Shown here one piece after another: positions 21,142 to 31,886 of a stretch of DNA of 64,000 nt. The DNA lies in the NCBI GenBank assembly GCA_949710005.1, contig OX453280.1, positions 14,608,258 to 14,672,257 of the forward strand, given 5' to 3'. Position numbers and translations under genes: made by a program. The first letter of the stretch is position 1. The number at the start of each line of letters is the position of its first letter. Source of the DNA: Ricordea florida. Its lineage: Eukaryota; Cnidaria; Anthozoa; Corallimorpharia; Ricordeidae. The notes beneath the pieces were generated by a model that did not search any database, was not told the DNA's origin, and saw nothing but the letters and a program-made list of their open reading frames with translations.

Positions 21142-22196
21142 GTCAGTTCTCGGTGTCCCATGAGACGAATGTAGAGGTCGAACGTCTGAAGAAATTGTAT
21201 GCTGACGTCTTCAAGCCTGAACTGGGGACTGTTAAAGGTGTTACGGCGAAATTGTATCTAAAGGAAAACGCAACACCAGTATTTCCACGGGCACGCCCAG
21301 TACCTTGTGCCCTTCGCTCCGCGGTAGAGGAAGAACTGAAACGCATGGAAAATGATGGGGTTCTAAAACCTGTCGAAGTGAGCGACTGGGCAACGCCCAT
21401 TGTTTGTGTTCCTAAAACCGATGGTACAGTACGTATTTGCGGTGATTATAAGGGCACACTCAACCCAGCAATTCAGACCGAGCAGTTTCCGATTCCAACA
21501 TTGGAGGAGATTCGAGGGCGTGTGTCTTCATGGAAGAAGTTCACGAAGATTGATCTGCGAAGTGCATATCAACAACTGATCCTAGACGAGGAGTCACAAA
21601 AACTGTGGACGATTAACACCCACAAGGGTCTGTTCCGGTACACACGGTTACCATTTGGAATTTCATGCAGCCCCGCTATTTGGCAACGTTTCATCGAACA
21701 AGTGCTTGCAGGACTAGCAGGAACTTGTGTTATCATGGACGATTTGCTTGTAGGAGGCTGTGATGATGAGGAGCTTGTGAAGAATTTAGAAGCAGTCCTG
21801 AAGCAGTTTCAGAAGTACGGGTTGTGAGTCAAACTACCGAAGTGCGTGTTTATGGCACCATCAGTCATTTACTTTGGATTGCGCTTTTCAGAGAATGGTC
21901 TTCAGCCGACGGGTGAAAAGGTCAAGGCCATCAAAGAAGCACCTATCCCACGCAACGTCACCGAATTACGATCGTTCTTGGAAATGTTGGCGGCACTAAC
22001 CAACTTTATCCCCAAGTTATCAACCCTTGCCCATCCTTTGTACGAGCTCCTAGGAAACAAGCCGTGGAATTGGTCGTCAAACTGCGACAAGGCTTTCTCT
22101 GATGTCAAATGTGCACTAACGTCAGAAACTGTGCTAACGCATTACAACCCTAGCCTTCCTGTAGAATTAGCGCTGGACGCTTCTCCATATGGCTAG
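21142..22196 (+). pseudogene. Gypsy-1 reverse transcriptase
   Basis: Motifs in order are VPKTDGTVRICGDYKGTLNP, FTKIDLRSAYQQLIL, LPFGISCSPAIWQRF and VIMDDLLVGG, in place of the usual YxDD. A stop at 21825 interrupts the palm/thumb, and 21846-22196 continues with FGLRFSENGLQPTGEKVKAI. A further stop at 22195 falls just after the first RNase H Asp (LALDASPYG). Confidence 0.85.
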
Positions 22197-22208
22197 GGTG
22201 CGGTCATA

Positions 22209-22697
22209 ATGCACGTTTCTCCTAACAGCGAACGACGCCCTATTGCCTATGCATCACGAACATTGAACGAACACGAAAAGCGTTACGCGCAGATCAACAA
22301 AGAAGCTTTGGCGATAATGTTTGGGCTAAAACGGTTCCATTTGTACCTTTATGGCCGTCACTTCACGATACAAACGGATCATAAGCCTCTGGAACGAATT
22401 TTGGGTCCTAAAATAGCCTTCCCCTCGCTAGCAGCAATGTGTCTACAGTGTTGGGCGATCATTCTTTTAGCTTTCAACTACGACATCGGGTCTGTTCCAT
22501 CAAAGCAAAATGCAGTGGCTGACGCGCTGTCACGGTTGCCCATGCCGTCAATGCGTAATGACGAGGATTTTGCATATCATGTCGAAGAACGACTGATCCA
22601 TTCCTTACCCATTACTCACAAAGAAATAAACCATGCCACAACAGTAGACCCAGTGCTGTCAAAGGTGCTAGAATATGTCAGGCAAGGCTGGCCATAA
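22209..22697 (+). pseudogene. Gypsy-1 RNase H
   Basis: RPIAYASRTLNEHEKRYAQI, KEALAIMFGLKRFHLYLYG and FTIQTDHKPLERILG carry the remaining RNase H signature with Glu and Asp, followed by QNAVADALSRLP. Separated from the RT frame by one stop. Confidence 0.85.
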
Positions 22698-22745
22698 CAC
22701 GTGGAGCATCTGCGCCTCCAACCCTACTTTAATCGTTGATTTGAG

Positions 22746-24003
22746 TTGTCTGTGGAGCAAGACTGTCTTTTGTGGGGACTTCGGGTGGTCATACCTACTC
22801 AGTACCACAAAGACATGCTTGAAGAATTGCATTCAGGACACCCAAGGATTGTTCGGATGGAGGAGTTGGCACATAGTTACTTATGGTGGCCTAACATTGA
22901 TGAAGAAATAGAACAAACTGTGAGAAATTGCCAAAGCTACCAGCAAGTTAAGAAGCCACCAGCTGTAGCGCCACTTACGGCATGGTTATGGCCGAGTAAT
23001 CCTTGGCGCCGCATTCATATAGATTACGCAGAAGATGAAAATGGGCCTTATTTCATCTTTGTTGATGCACACTCGCGCTGGCCAGAAATATACTTCATGC
23101 TACGAAACACGTCAGCAACCACGACCATTACTATCTTACGGGAACTATTTTCCAAATACGGATTGCCAGTACATTGTGTCAGTGATAATGGTCCTTAATT
23201 TCGCAGCGAAGAGTTTGTACACTTCGTGAGGATGGACGGTGTTAAGCATGTACGTGTAGCACCCTATCATGCAGCCAGTAACGGATTGGCCGAAAGAATG
23301 GTTCAGTCATTCAAGAATCACATGAAAACAAGTAAAGGCAGCAAGCTGTCAGTTCAATAACGCATTGCTTACTTTCTGTTGACTTACCGGTCGACAAGAC
23401 ACCCTACCACTGCTAGAACACCAGCTAGTCTGTTCCTGGGGCGTGAACTTCGCACAAGACTAACCCTCCTTACCCAAGTGTAGAGGAAAAGGTAATGGAT
23501 TGACAAGGGAAGCACACGATGCACACGCTAAGTTTAGAGAGTTCTACCTAGGTGATAGAATTTGGGTGAAAGATCTTCGGAGAGAACACACGTGGTGGCC
23601 AGGCTCTGTTGCAGAGCGAAGTGGTCCGACATCTTACGTAGTGGTTCGGAATGATAGACGAGTTTGGAAGCGGCATCTCGACCACATCAGACGTGATACC
23701 ATAGACAGCTCGGTCGCTGACCGGGATTTGGAAAGGTTACTCCTGGACGCTGCTTTAGATCCTGTACGACAAGGCACTTCATCTACAAGTGTTCCATCAC
23801 CCCAGCAGCCTCCCATGAGCATGGCGTCCTGGAATTCTGCTGAGCCTGCAACTCAAGTTCAGTCAGAGAATGCGAACAGCTCTCCATCTGCGGCAGAGAC
23901 AACGTCTTCTTCTGATTCTCCGCTACCCGAAGGAAGTCTTATTCCACTGCGCCGATCTAGTAGAGTGCGCAGGGCGCCAAACAGATTGATTGAGACAATC
24001 TAG
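22746..24003 (+). pseudogene. Gypsy-1 integrase and C-terminal tail
   Basis: The HHCC-like N-domain (ELHSGHPRIVRMEELAHSY; CQSYQQVKKP) is followed by the catalytic core with HIDYAE, VHCVSDNGP (stop directly after) and HAASNGLAERMV, giving the D, D, E residues. Stops follow at 23197 and 23358. 23500-24003 is an intact C-terminal frame (FYLGDRIWVKDLRREHTWWP) with a Ser-rich tail ending in a basic stretch. Confidence 0.8.
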
Positions 24004-24214
24004 CGAATCAGTATCAAGGGTTCACGAAGCGTTGCATCTATTTCTTTACGATAAGCGCAAGAACTGTTTGGACATTGTTTTTATCTGACAGGTTAGTGTT
24101 TGATTCGCTGTATTAGTATGTTGGACTTGAATTCATTATTAACCCTTTACGTTCGGTTTCAAAAATATTATAAGAACTTGTTGCTCAGTTAGTATTACCT
24201 AAGAAGGGAGGAGA

Positions 24215-24367
24215 TGTGGTGTATGACGTCATACCTCGTGCTCACATGATGCTTTGTGCATCGGAGGGCAAAGTTCATTTTGGTTCTGTAGTTCTCGAAT
24301 AATAAAGGTTGGTCGAGTTCTCCGTCTACTTTGGAATCTCCCTAATGAAACGACTCAATACGTAACA
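24215..24367 (+). repeat. Gypsy-1 3' LTR
   Basis: Begins TGTGGTGTATGACGTCAT right after a purine tract, contains AATAAA, and ends CGTAACA (TG..CA termini). 153 bp. PLE-A coding sequence resumes immediately after it, which fixes the boundary. No 5' partner was found. Confidence 0.7.
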
Positions 24368-24369
24368 GG

Positions 24370-24700
24370 CAGGAAGGCCTTGCTGCCAAAGATTAAAGAC
24401 GTCACGATACCGCCACCATAAGGACGGCTTTATCGGGCCAGAAAACTTAGCTTTGAGATCTGTGCCATGAATTTAAAGAAAGAAACTTCCTTTAAAAACA
24501 GAATGGTTACTTTTCAAACAAATTTTTACAGCTTCTAAAATACACGTCGTGGATGGAAATTTGTTTTCTCTAACATTCAAAGCCTTCCTTACGGCAATGA
24601 GGCCGAGTTCGTTATCGATGTTAGGAAACATTGAAACCATGTCCCACGAGACCAGTAAGGTGCCAGTTGGAAAGGGCCACTTGTATTTAGATCTTCTATT
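24370..24700 (-). pseudogene. PLE-A reverse transcriptase, upstream fragment
   Basis: Minus-strand reading gives GTLLVSWDMVSMFPNIDNEL (RT motif A with its Asp), SVFKGSFFLQIHGT and SGPIKPSLWWRYRDVFNLW, where the catalytic YRDD has become YRDVF. It is collinear upstream of the 19641-19984 fragment, so Gypsy-1 landed in this PLE. Confidence 0.75.
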
Positions 24701-25249
24701 TTGTTAAGGTGGGTCGATAGTCAAAGTTTCATAAAAATATCATATTTTTGGAAACATCTTATTTCTGCACCACAACTATTGTAGTTTATAGGACAGATAC
24801 TGTCTTATCAATTTTTCTGTGGAAAACCAAAGTTTTTTTGCTTTTTCCGAAACCACTCTTCTGGTTAAAAAATAATATCAGTAAACTTTATTTGTTATTT
24901 TCTCATTTTCCGTATTTTAGCATATTTTCAACTATGTGACAGCAATATCTCGAGAAATATTTTAGATAGGGGCATGAAATTTTGACAGCTGCTTTTGTAG
25001 TTATATCACTGTGCAATGACCAACGTTTACAACATTTTCACTATTTTGGCATGAGTAAGAGCATTTTATTTAGGACTTCTAGTTGTATTTTTGGCTCTTC
25101 TTTGAAAATGGAGAATTCATGACACAGTTGTGCTATGTGCCGGATAAGAGTCATTGCACAGCCATAACACTTAACTAAAAGCTTGCAAAGTCTCAGCTCT
25201 GCAGCATTAAACCATCCAGAGCTATCTTTGCCACAAGTATACCCATAAT
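24701..25249. other. AT-rich non-coding stretch
   Basis: No gene or repeat recognised. It may be non-coding PLE or LTR flank. Confidence 0.35.
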
Positions 25250-25336
25250 TTGCAGCTCAAGAAAATCACAAAGTCCGCTGGAATTAAGTATAGTGGATAC
25301 GATTTATTGAATGAAATTCTTGTCGTAGCTCTAGAC
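25250..25336 (-). pseudogene. PLE endonuclease C-terminal scrap
   Basis: The reverse complement of this stretch matches 38040-38125, the C-terminal end of PLE-B (FQSINRIQYT), ending near AAAATCACA. It is cut on its right by the TIR element at 25340. Confidence 0.5.
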
Positions 25337-25455
25337 ATTGGCCCGATTTATACTAGAGACGGATCATCCGTCTGGGACGAACTTGGGCAAAGAATGGATG
25401 ATCCGTCTGTCTGTATGAATACAGGCAGAAGACGAAGTACTCAAAAATCAGAATC

Positions 25456-25812
25456 TTGTTACCTAAAGCCAGCGGTCGTCTTGCAGTGAAATACAAACTC
25501 AAGGTGGCGACCTCAGAGGCAGGGAAGCCAACTCGTCCCAATAAGGAACGTGTGTGGACAGAAACTGAACTAAAAGACTTGGGCCTGGAACTAGCGGATG
25601 AAACACTTCAATACGCTGTTAGACTGGAAACACTAGCATTAAAAAAGTCTGGGAACAACGAAGTATTCAAAGAAATTGCCACAGATTTGGAAAGATACCT
25701 TTCGTCCGAAGAGTTCAACCAAGAGAATGAACGAGAAAGAAGTAGGTCCAAAGGTAAACGGAAAGACAGTCCCTTGGACATAATGCCAGCCAGACTCCGT
25801 ATAAAATACTAG
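25456..25812 (+). CDS. Accessory ORF of TIR element, N-terminal part
   Basis: 118 residues, charged and helical (WTETELKDLGLELADETLQY, NNEVFKEIATDLERYL) with a basic tail RERSRSKGKRKDSP. The W...L.L spacing is reminiscent of Myb/MADF-like transposon accessory proteins. Function not proven. Confidence 0.45.
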   Translation: MLPKASGRLAVKYKLKVATSEAGKPTRPNKERVWTETELKDLGLELADETLQYAVRLETLALKKSGNNEVFKEIATDLERYLSSEEFNQENERERSRSKGKRKDSPLDIMPARLRIKY

Positions 25813-26023
25813 TTTCTCCGAACCCAGTGGCGAAAATTAACTGATTGCATGAAAAAGGGAAGCGAAAAAGCCCCCATTGAAGAACCTGAGTGGTTTACCA
25901 TCTTAAATCGAATTTTCTCCGACACCATGGGAGATATGGATGTGGCTTCTAGTCCAAGCGATGTTTTATCCCACTGCTCAACTTCAGATGAGGAAACTGG
26001 ATACACCAAACACTGGTAATTAG

Positions 26024-26448
26024 GTGAGGCCAAGGCTAGTGGTGATTCACTTGACGAAATGGGTGGTGAATCTAGTAGCAGTTCTAGTGAAACAAAGAGA
26101 AAAAAAAAGTAACCTCAACTTCAAGCCAAGCCGTGTATCAAGAAAAAGGTTAGAAGCCAAACACAAGCGATTCAAAAGATGGCAAAGAGCTTTAGTGCAT
26201 TGGGTGAGTCGCAGCAAAGGAGGTCAGAATTGATGGTTGAGGCAGAGAAGGAAAGACAAGCAGAATTCCTCAAGTTCCAAAGAGAGCAAGCAGAGCTCAA
26301 CCGTCAGCATGAGCTGAAAATGATGGAAGTTATAATGAAGTTCACAAATCCCCAGCACCTGTTCACTATCAGCATGAATCGCCACAAGTGGCCCAAAAAT
26401 CCACAACTCAAAGCTATTACAACAGTGTCACTGGGTTCAACCAGCTAA
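26024..26448 (+). CDS. Accessory ORF of TIR element, C-terminal coiled coil
   Basis: Two overlapping frames (26024-26233 and 26179-26448) encode the Lys-rich end and a coiled coil (MAKSFSALGESQQRRSELMV, EFLKFQREQAELNRQHELKM). Such tails end Harbinger-type Myb-like proteins. A frameshift probably separates it from the upstream ORF. Confidence 0.4.
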
Positions 26449-26776
26449 CACCTGATCCATCTCAAATGGCATCTCACATAGGTCATCTCACTAATCTTGA
26501 TTATCAATATTATCAGGATTAGTTGGACCTTGTTGCCGCCATTTTGAAAGTTGCCGCCAATTTGGTGAAGATCGTCAAGGTGACGATTTGACTTGTACCC
26601 ATGCCTTTTCGTCACGCTTAGATGAATTATCCTCCTGGTGTAAATACGGGATGAACTACGAGACGCAACGATAGTTCGTATCATAGTTCATCCCGTGTTT
26701 ATACTAGGTAGATGATTCACCTTGACGGATGAACCGTCTGGACGGATGATCCATCTCTAGTGTAAATTGGGCCATT

Positions 26777-28003
26777 CTTAATCCTTGTAATATGTAGAGA
26801 TTTGCCTTAAAAGCAGTCACTCAGTCTTCAATGAGAAATTTTACCTTCAAGTCCATGAGTGCTATGGGACCCGAAAACGCCTGTGGCTATGCCAATATAG
26901 CCATGAGAGAGATAGACCACAAGGCCAAGCATTGTGGCCCTATCAAGCCCTCTCAATGCTGGAGATACCACAATGATATCTTTGTCCTTTGGTAACAGGG
27001 CCGTGATGCACTAAATTCTTTCACCGAGTACATCAGTTTGCTGTATCCCAGGATTAAATTTGAATTGGTTTATTCAGAAAGCAAACTTAATGTTTTATAT
27101 GTTACACTCCATCCTGTGGATGGCTTTATCCAAACTGATCTTTACTCAAAACCTACTGATAGCCACTTGTATCTTCCTCCGTCCAGTGCTCATCCCAAGC
27201 ATGTTTTCAAAGCGATCTCTTTTGGATTTGCCTCAAGACTACGTAGAAATTGTTCTGAGAACAATTTCCGTAACAAAAGGCTGGAGAAGTGCAAAGGCTA
27301 CCTAGTTGACCAGGGATCGCCAGTAGAACTGGTCTCACGTGAATTTTCTAGAGCAGCAAATACTCCAAGAAATGACTTACTTAAAGCCAGGGATTCCAAA
27401 AAGATTTTTGCTTTTGCTCTCACGTATAACCCTAATTTACCATCTATTAATGGCTTAATTAAAAAGCATTTTCATCTTTTGCTCTCGTCCCCAAAACTTA
27501 CGGATTTTTTCCACTGAATTCTATCATTCCATCCTTTTGCAGGTCTAAGAACCTCAAAGAAATTCTGGCGCCTTCTAAGGGTAGAAAGACATTGTCTCCG
27601 TCGATTAAAGTGCCAATAGCTGGGTGTTTTACTTGTGATAAAACCAGATATGATCTTTGTAAGAACTTCTTTGTCAACTCCCAAACTTTTTCCAGCGCAC
27701 AAAAAACTGGTAAAACGTATTTTGTTCGACAGAAACTCTCGTGTAATTCATCCAATGTGATCTATTTGGTTCTTTGCAAGAAATGCAATCTCCAGTATGT
27801 CGGCTCGACCACAACGGAATTCAAAGTGAGATTTAGAAATCACAAATCTTCTATGAAAGTAAACAAAAAAACTTGCGAAGTCACCATACACTTCAAACGA
27901 ACTCCACACGTGCTATCGGACTTCACATTTCAATGTATTGACCAAATTCAAACCAGCACGTTTGAAAATACTGAAAATTTACTAATCTCGAAAGAAGCAT
28001 ACT
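26777..28003 (+). pseudogene. PLE-B reverse transcriptase end and GIY-YIG endonuclease
   Basis: 26800-27000 reads FNEKFYLQVHE, then after a frameshift NACGYANIAMREIDHKAKHC and WRYHNDIF (decayed YRDD). 27038-27517 is the RT thumb (FIQTDLYSKPTDSHLYLPPS). 27592-28003 is the endonuclease with NVIYLVLCKKCNLQYVGSTT (GIY-YIG core) and FKVRFRNHKSS. The frame is cut at 28003 by the BEL-2 LTR and resumes at 38003 (WSAQLFSPSPFGLNKR). Penelope endonucleases nick target DNA to prime reverse transcription. Confidence 0.85.
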
Positions 28004-28007
28004 GGAG

Positions 28008-28200
28008 TGACCGGAAGTGTATTGACAGAACAAATGGCATTGTTGTTATGTAATTAGTAATACGACACACAAAAAAGGGGAACTGCTTCGGGGAGGAGAC
28101 GTGCAAGTTGTAGTGAGTGAAATCGAAAGAATTAAAGACGGATTTGACTACCACGAGTGAGTTTTGGTTGAGTTTAGGTGTACCATACAAGTTCGGTACA
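28008..28200 (+). repeat. BEL-2 5' LTR
   Basis: Starts TGACCGGAAGTG and ends GTTCGGTACA. Followed by TGGTGCCGAGACCAGG, a likely primer-binding site. Roughly a dozen differences from the 3' LTR indicate an old insertion. Confidence 0.9.
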
Positions 28201-28295
28201 TTTGTGGTGCCGAGACCAGGATTCTTTGAGGATTACTGCGAGGAATTTATTAGAAGCGTAGGGACCAAAGAAGAATAACAAATTCAACACAAACA

Positions 28296-29215
28296 TGAGC
28301 GAGGCAGAGGAAAGTGCGGCTTCACACGATGAAAAAAACTACTAGAGGGAGAAATAGAGAAGGAGGTCAAGAAGCTGAAGTATTTCCTGGAAGAAACAGA
28401 CGATTTGATTCAACTCAAGGACTACGTCGAAATTGAAATCGCCAACAAACGAGCGGACAGAATTATCGACAAATTTGCGGATCTAATTTCGCAAGCAGAA
28501 GAATTGAAAATAGACAATGGCGTGTCCTCTAGATCGGTGAGGCAATGGAAAAAGGACGTCAAATCAAGACATGCGACGTTGATGGCGGACAAAGAAAGGC
28601 TCTCAAAGATTCTTAAGAACAGAAAAGATGAAATGGACGAGGAAAGAGAACGGCGGCGATCGGAAGTGAAGGAAGAACAACAGCAACAAGAGGAGCAACG
28701 GTCAATGGAGTTTCGAGAGAGGCAAGAGGAACAAGAGCGTCGAATGTGGCAAGACGAAATGGAGGCCGAACTGGAAGTGACAAGAAGAAAGCTAGAGCTG
28801 GAGAAAGGCGCCCGAACCATTACAGCTAAACTGCTGAAGTTAAAGATTACACCGTTCAAGGGAACTCCCACGGACTGGGTCAGGTTACGAAATATGTTGG
28901 TAACGCAAGTCCACGACTAGGAGATAAGTGAAGAGGAAAAATTTGGGTACCTTCTGGAAATGGTCAGTCCTAAGGTGAGGGACAAAATCGCAAATCTGAA
29001 ACCGGGAGCAATGGGATACAAGATTGCGTGGGAACGGCTACAGAAAGAATTTGGCCAAACGAAACCCGTTATTAACGCACACATGAAACAGATCATAAAC
29101 ATTCCCACAGTGAGAGGATGGAACTACATTAAAATACAGGAGTTTTACAAAACGGTTAGCAAGAATCACGACGCGCTGTTAACACTGGGAGAAGTGAATA
29201 GCTCAGAGGTTTCGT
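28296..29215 (+). pseudogene. BEL-2 gag
   Basis: Starts MSEAEESAASHDEK, then a frameshift. 28405-28920 is a long coiled coil (RSEVKEEQQQQEEQRSMEF) leading to LKITPFKGTPTDWVRLRNML, the DUF1759-type start, with a stop at 28918. 28925-29215 continues (FGYLLEMVSPKVRDKIANL, WERLQKEFGQTKPVINAHMK). Confidence 0.85.
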
Positions 29216-29216
29216 T

Positions 29217-29858
29217 ATGGCAACCCTCGACAAGCTGCCCCAAGTCAAACCAGACCTTGTGTGCACAGATGAGGACTGGGAAAATTGGGATATGGGGGAC
29301 TTAATTGATGCCTTACAAAAATGGCTCAGGAGAAACACAATGGAGGACCCGTCTGGCGATTGTCGTAAGAGCGAAAGACACTGGTTTACACCGACAGGAA
29401 ACAGCAGGGAAAGGCAGGGAAATCCAGTCTGCATCTTCTGTGAGTTGGACCACTGGGGAGATAGGTGCCAGCTCGTTAACACATTGGAGTTAAGAAGGAA
29501 GGTTTTCCATGAGAAGAGGCTGTGCTACAACTGTGGTCGACCAGGGCATAGAGGAAAACAGTGTCGAAGCCGAGGATGCTTTAAGTGCAAAGGAAAACAT
29601 CACAGCAACATCTGTGACAGGATTCAAGGGAGAACACAGAATGAATCGGAGACAGTGGTGACCACCTACACCCCATCGGTCGAAGAAAAATCGTTACCTG
29701 CTGTAATTCCCGTCATAATAAAGGGAAAAACCTTCTGGGCCTACTTGGACACTGGATCTAGTAGGAACTTCATCACAGGCGAAGCAATTAAGAAACTGAG
29801 GCTGACTCCCGAACATTACGAGGAGCGACAAATAGTGACTGTAAATGGAGTCAAGTGA
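29217..29858 (+). pseudogene. BEL-2 CCHC knuckles and aspartic protease
   Basis: CIFCELDHWGDRC, CYNCGRPGHRGKQC and CFKCKGKHHSNIC are three zinc knuckles. VIIKGKTFWAYLDTGSSRNF gives the protease DTGS site. A stop at 29856 follows VNGVK, splitting the protease from the RT. Confidence 0.85.
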
Positions 29859-29864
29859 CAGACC

Positions 29865-31150
29865 ATGCCTGTCTTTAACGTCACCAATGAGTCTTTCGAT
29901 GGAAGCGCGGAAGAGAAGATTGAAGTCATGGGAACAAGACTATCAGATTTCACAACTGTGAGAAGACCCGATATAAGGGAGCTGAAAAAGTTGTACGCAC
30001 ACACGAAAGATAAGGCGTTTTACATGCAGATCGGAAACGAATGCCCAATCCACATCATAATAGGAGACAGTACTTACTGCAGCATAAAGACAGAAGAAGT
30101 ATACAAAGGAAAACCAGAGGAACCTATCGTGGAGGGAACGACCTTTGGATGGGTAGTCCACGGAGGTGACTTCCTGGATAGTCAATGCATGTTTACGAGA
30201 GAGTCAAGGGAGTACGAGCGACTGTACAGCCTAGACGTACTTGGAGTGGAAGACAGAGGGGAGGACGATCAACTGGACGTCGGCACTAAATTCCAGGAAA
30301 GCATTACCAGGGTGAGTGACGGAAGATATGAAGTGAGCGTCCCATGGATTACGAGGGCAGAGGTGTCCAACACAAACGAAATACCAAGTAGGAAACGCCT
30401 CGAGAATGTCGAACGGAAGCTGAGAAGAAATGAAGAACTGAAAAGCGGTTATGAGAAGATTGTACTTGAGCAATTAGACCAGGGTATCGTGGAGAAACCA
30501 CCGAAGCAGCCTACTGGAAATCACGTGTTCTATATGCCTCACAAGCCAGTAGTGAGAGAGAGCGCTACAACGACCAAAGTGAGGATGGTGTTTGATGCGA
30601 GTGCCAAGCCCTACCCACTTGCCAACAGTATCAATGATTGCATGCACACTGGCCCGCCATTGCAGCCTCTACTATGGGATATGATTCGAGCGCGGTTGTC
30701 CACCCATCTGTTGTAAGCCGACCTCCAAAAGGCTTTTCTGCAGATTGGGATTAAGGAGGGGGATCGTGATGTGTTCCGTTTCTTGTTCAACATCAGTGGC
30801 AAAGAGGAACGCTTGCGCTTTGCTCGAGTACCTTTCGGAGCCGAAGCTAGCCCGTTCATGTTAGGAGCCACCTTACAACGCCACTTCAACCAGCAACTAC
30901 CAGAGCATAAAGAGACTGTCAAGTCAGTTAAAGAGAATACTTACGTGGACAACTTAATGAAGACTGGAAGAAGCATTGAAGAGCTTAAAAGGTTAAAAGC
31001 AACTGAGAACCTAGAGAGTGCAAAGTTTCCCGCACATAAGTGGGAGTCGAACATCCAAGAGTTGGACGATGAGCCTAACCCAAGCAAGATACTTGGACAC
31101 GTGTGGGACAAGAGAGAAGATTCACTGGAGATAAAAGCACAGTTTAAAGA
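29865..31150 (+). pseudogene. BEL-2 reverse transcriptase
   Basis: 29865-30716 has the Pao pre-RT region (FGWVVHGGDFL, RLYSLDVLGVED), then FYMPHKPVVRESATTTKVRM, VFDASAKPYP and NDCMHTGPPLQPLL, with a stop at 30714. 30725-31150 has ADLQKAFLQIGIKE-like sequence, RVPFGAEASPFMLGATLQ and the catalytic block NTYVDNLMKTG, where YVDD has become YVDN. The RT is therefore inactive. Confidence 0.85.
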
Positions 31151-31154
31151 GAAC

Positions 31155-31366
31155 CCCGTACGAAAATTCTGAGCGAGCGATACAAAGCGTGACGATAAAA
31201 ATTGAACGAGAAATGGACGAGAAAAGAACAAGACATTTTTATGGCCGTGACATTTGGGCGAAATTGCCCGCTTTGTCTCGCTCCGTTTTCGCCTTAAAAA
31301 TGACTTTATGGCCCAAATCGGGCTTGAATCTCGCTCGGTCAGGCCGCAAATTCTCGTACGGGACCT
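31155..31366. mobile_element. Short MITE with inverted ends in BEL-2
   Basis: The left end CCCGTACGAAAATTCTGAGC pairs with the right end ..GCAAATTCTCGTACGGG, and the inner GGCCGTGACATTTGGGC also pairs with GCCCAAATCGGGC. No ORF. The BEL RT/RNase H linker (ENP..VTKRLI) rejoins across it. Confidence 0.65.
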
Positions 31367-31375
31367 TCCAGTGAC

Positions 31376-31742
31376 TAAACGATTGATCCGTCAGTCAGCT
31401 TGGTGCCGTGTATGATCCTCTGGGTATAATTTCCCCGACTATGGTGGAGGGGAAACACATTTATAGAGAAGCCTGCGACGAAAAAGTTGGCTGGAATACT
31501 GAGGTGAGCGGTGCAACATAGCGGAACTGGCTGAAGTGGTGCAGTTAGCTTAGCAATGTTTAAGTGCCCAGAAGTATAGTCAGGGATATTGGCCGTATCA
31601 AGGGGGTGCATCTTCACGTTTTTGCAGATGCCAGTAAAATAGCGCGTTCAGCTGCAACCGTTGCAGTCGTCGAACATTCGACCGGGGTTGTTAAAGGGCT
31701 GTTAACATCTAAGTCCAAGATTTCGAAGAGAAACACGACTAT
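31376..31742 (+). pseudogene. BEL-2 RT connection and RNase H start
   Basis: Broken frames, then VHLHVFADASKIARSAATVA with the first RNase H Asp and KISKRNTTI, interrupted at 31743 by the THAP/DDE transposon. The frame resumes at 34099 as [14 protein letters not shown]. Confidence 0.8.
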
Positions 31743-31886
31743 TCTTGGCTTGCACTCACGTGACTTCCGGTATCACTTGTGACTTCCGTCCGCCATGCTG
31801 GTGTTTCAAATACCAATATGGCGGACGGATGCTAGTCACAAACACAATTATTCAGACGCGTTTTATTCCAGTTTCACATCCTCAAA

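Larger units (their letters stand above)
19985..24367 (+). mobile_element. Gypsy/Ty3 LTR retrotransposon, 5' truncated (Gypsy-1)
   Basis: Order gag, CCHC, protease, RT, RNase H, integrase, polypurine tract (AGAAGGGAGGAGA) and a 3' LTR. The 5' LTR and gag start are missing; gag begins mid-protein next to PLE-A. At least six stops or frameshifts (for example 20254, 21825, 22195, 23197, 23358) show it is dead. Confidence 0.85.
25340..26773. mobile_element. TIR DNA element without transposase (Harbinger/ISL2EU-like)
   Basis: The ends GGCCCGATTTATACTAGAGA (left) and its near reverse complement TCTCTAGTGTAAATTGGGCC (right) form inverted repeats of about 35 bp, continuing into GGATCATCCGTC. Flanks are ATT on both sides, a likely 3-bp target duplication. 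An inner pair of inverted motifs (GATGAACTA...TAGTTCATC) lies at 26650-26695. The internal ORFs resemble the DNA-binding/accessory protein of such elements, not the DDE enzyme. Confidence 0.75.

Noticed and set aside
28008..28053. Last 15 residues (SDRKCIDRTNGIVVM) of the apparent PLE-B endonuclease frame
   Set aside because: This is read-through into the BEL-2 LTR; the true C-terminus lies beyond the element at 38003.
28422..28871. Ser-rich 149-residue minus-strand frame
   Set aside because: Antisense of the BEL-2 gag coiled coil.
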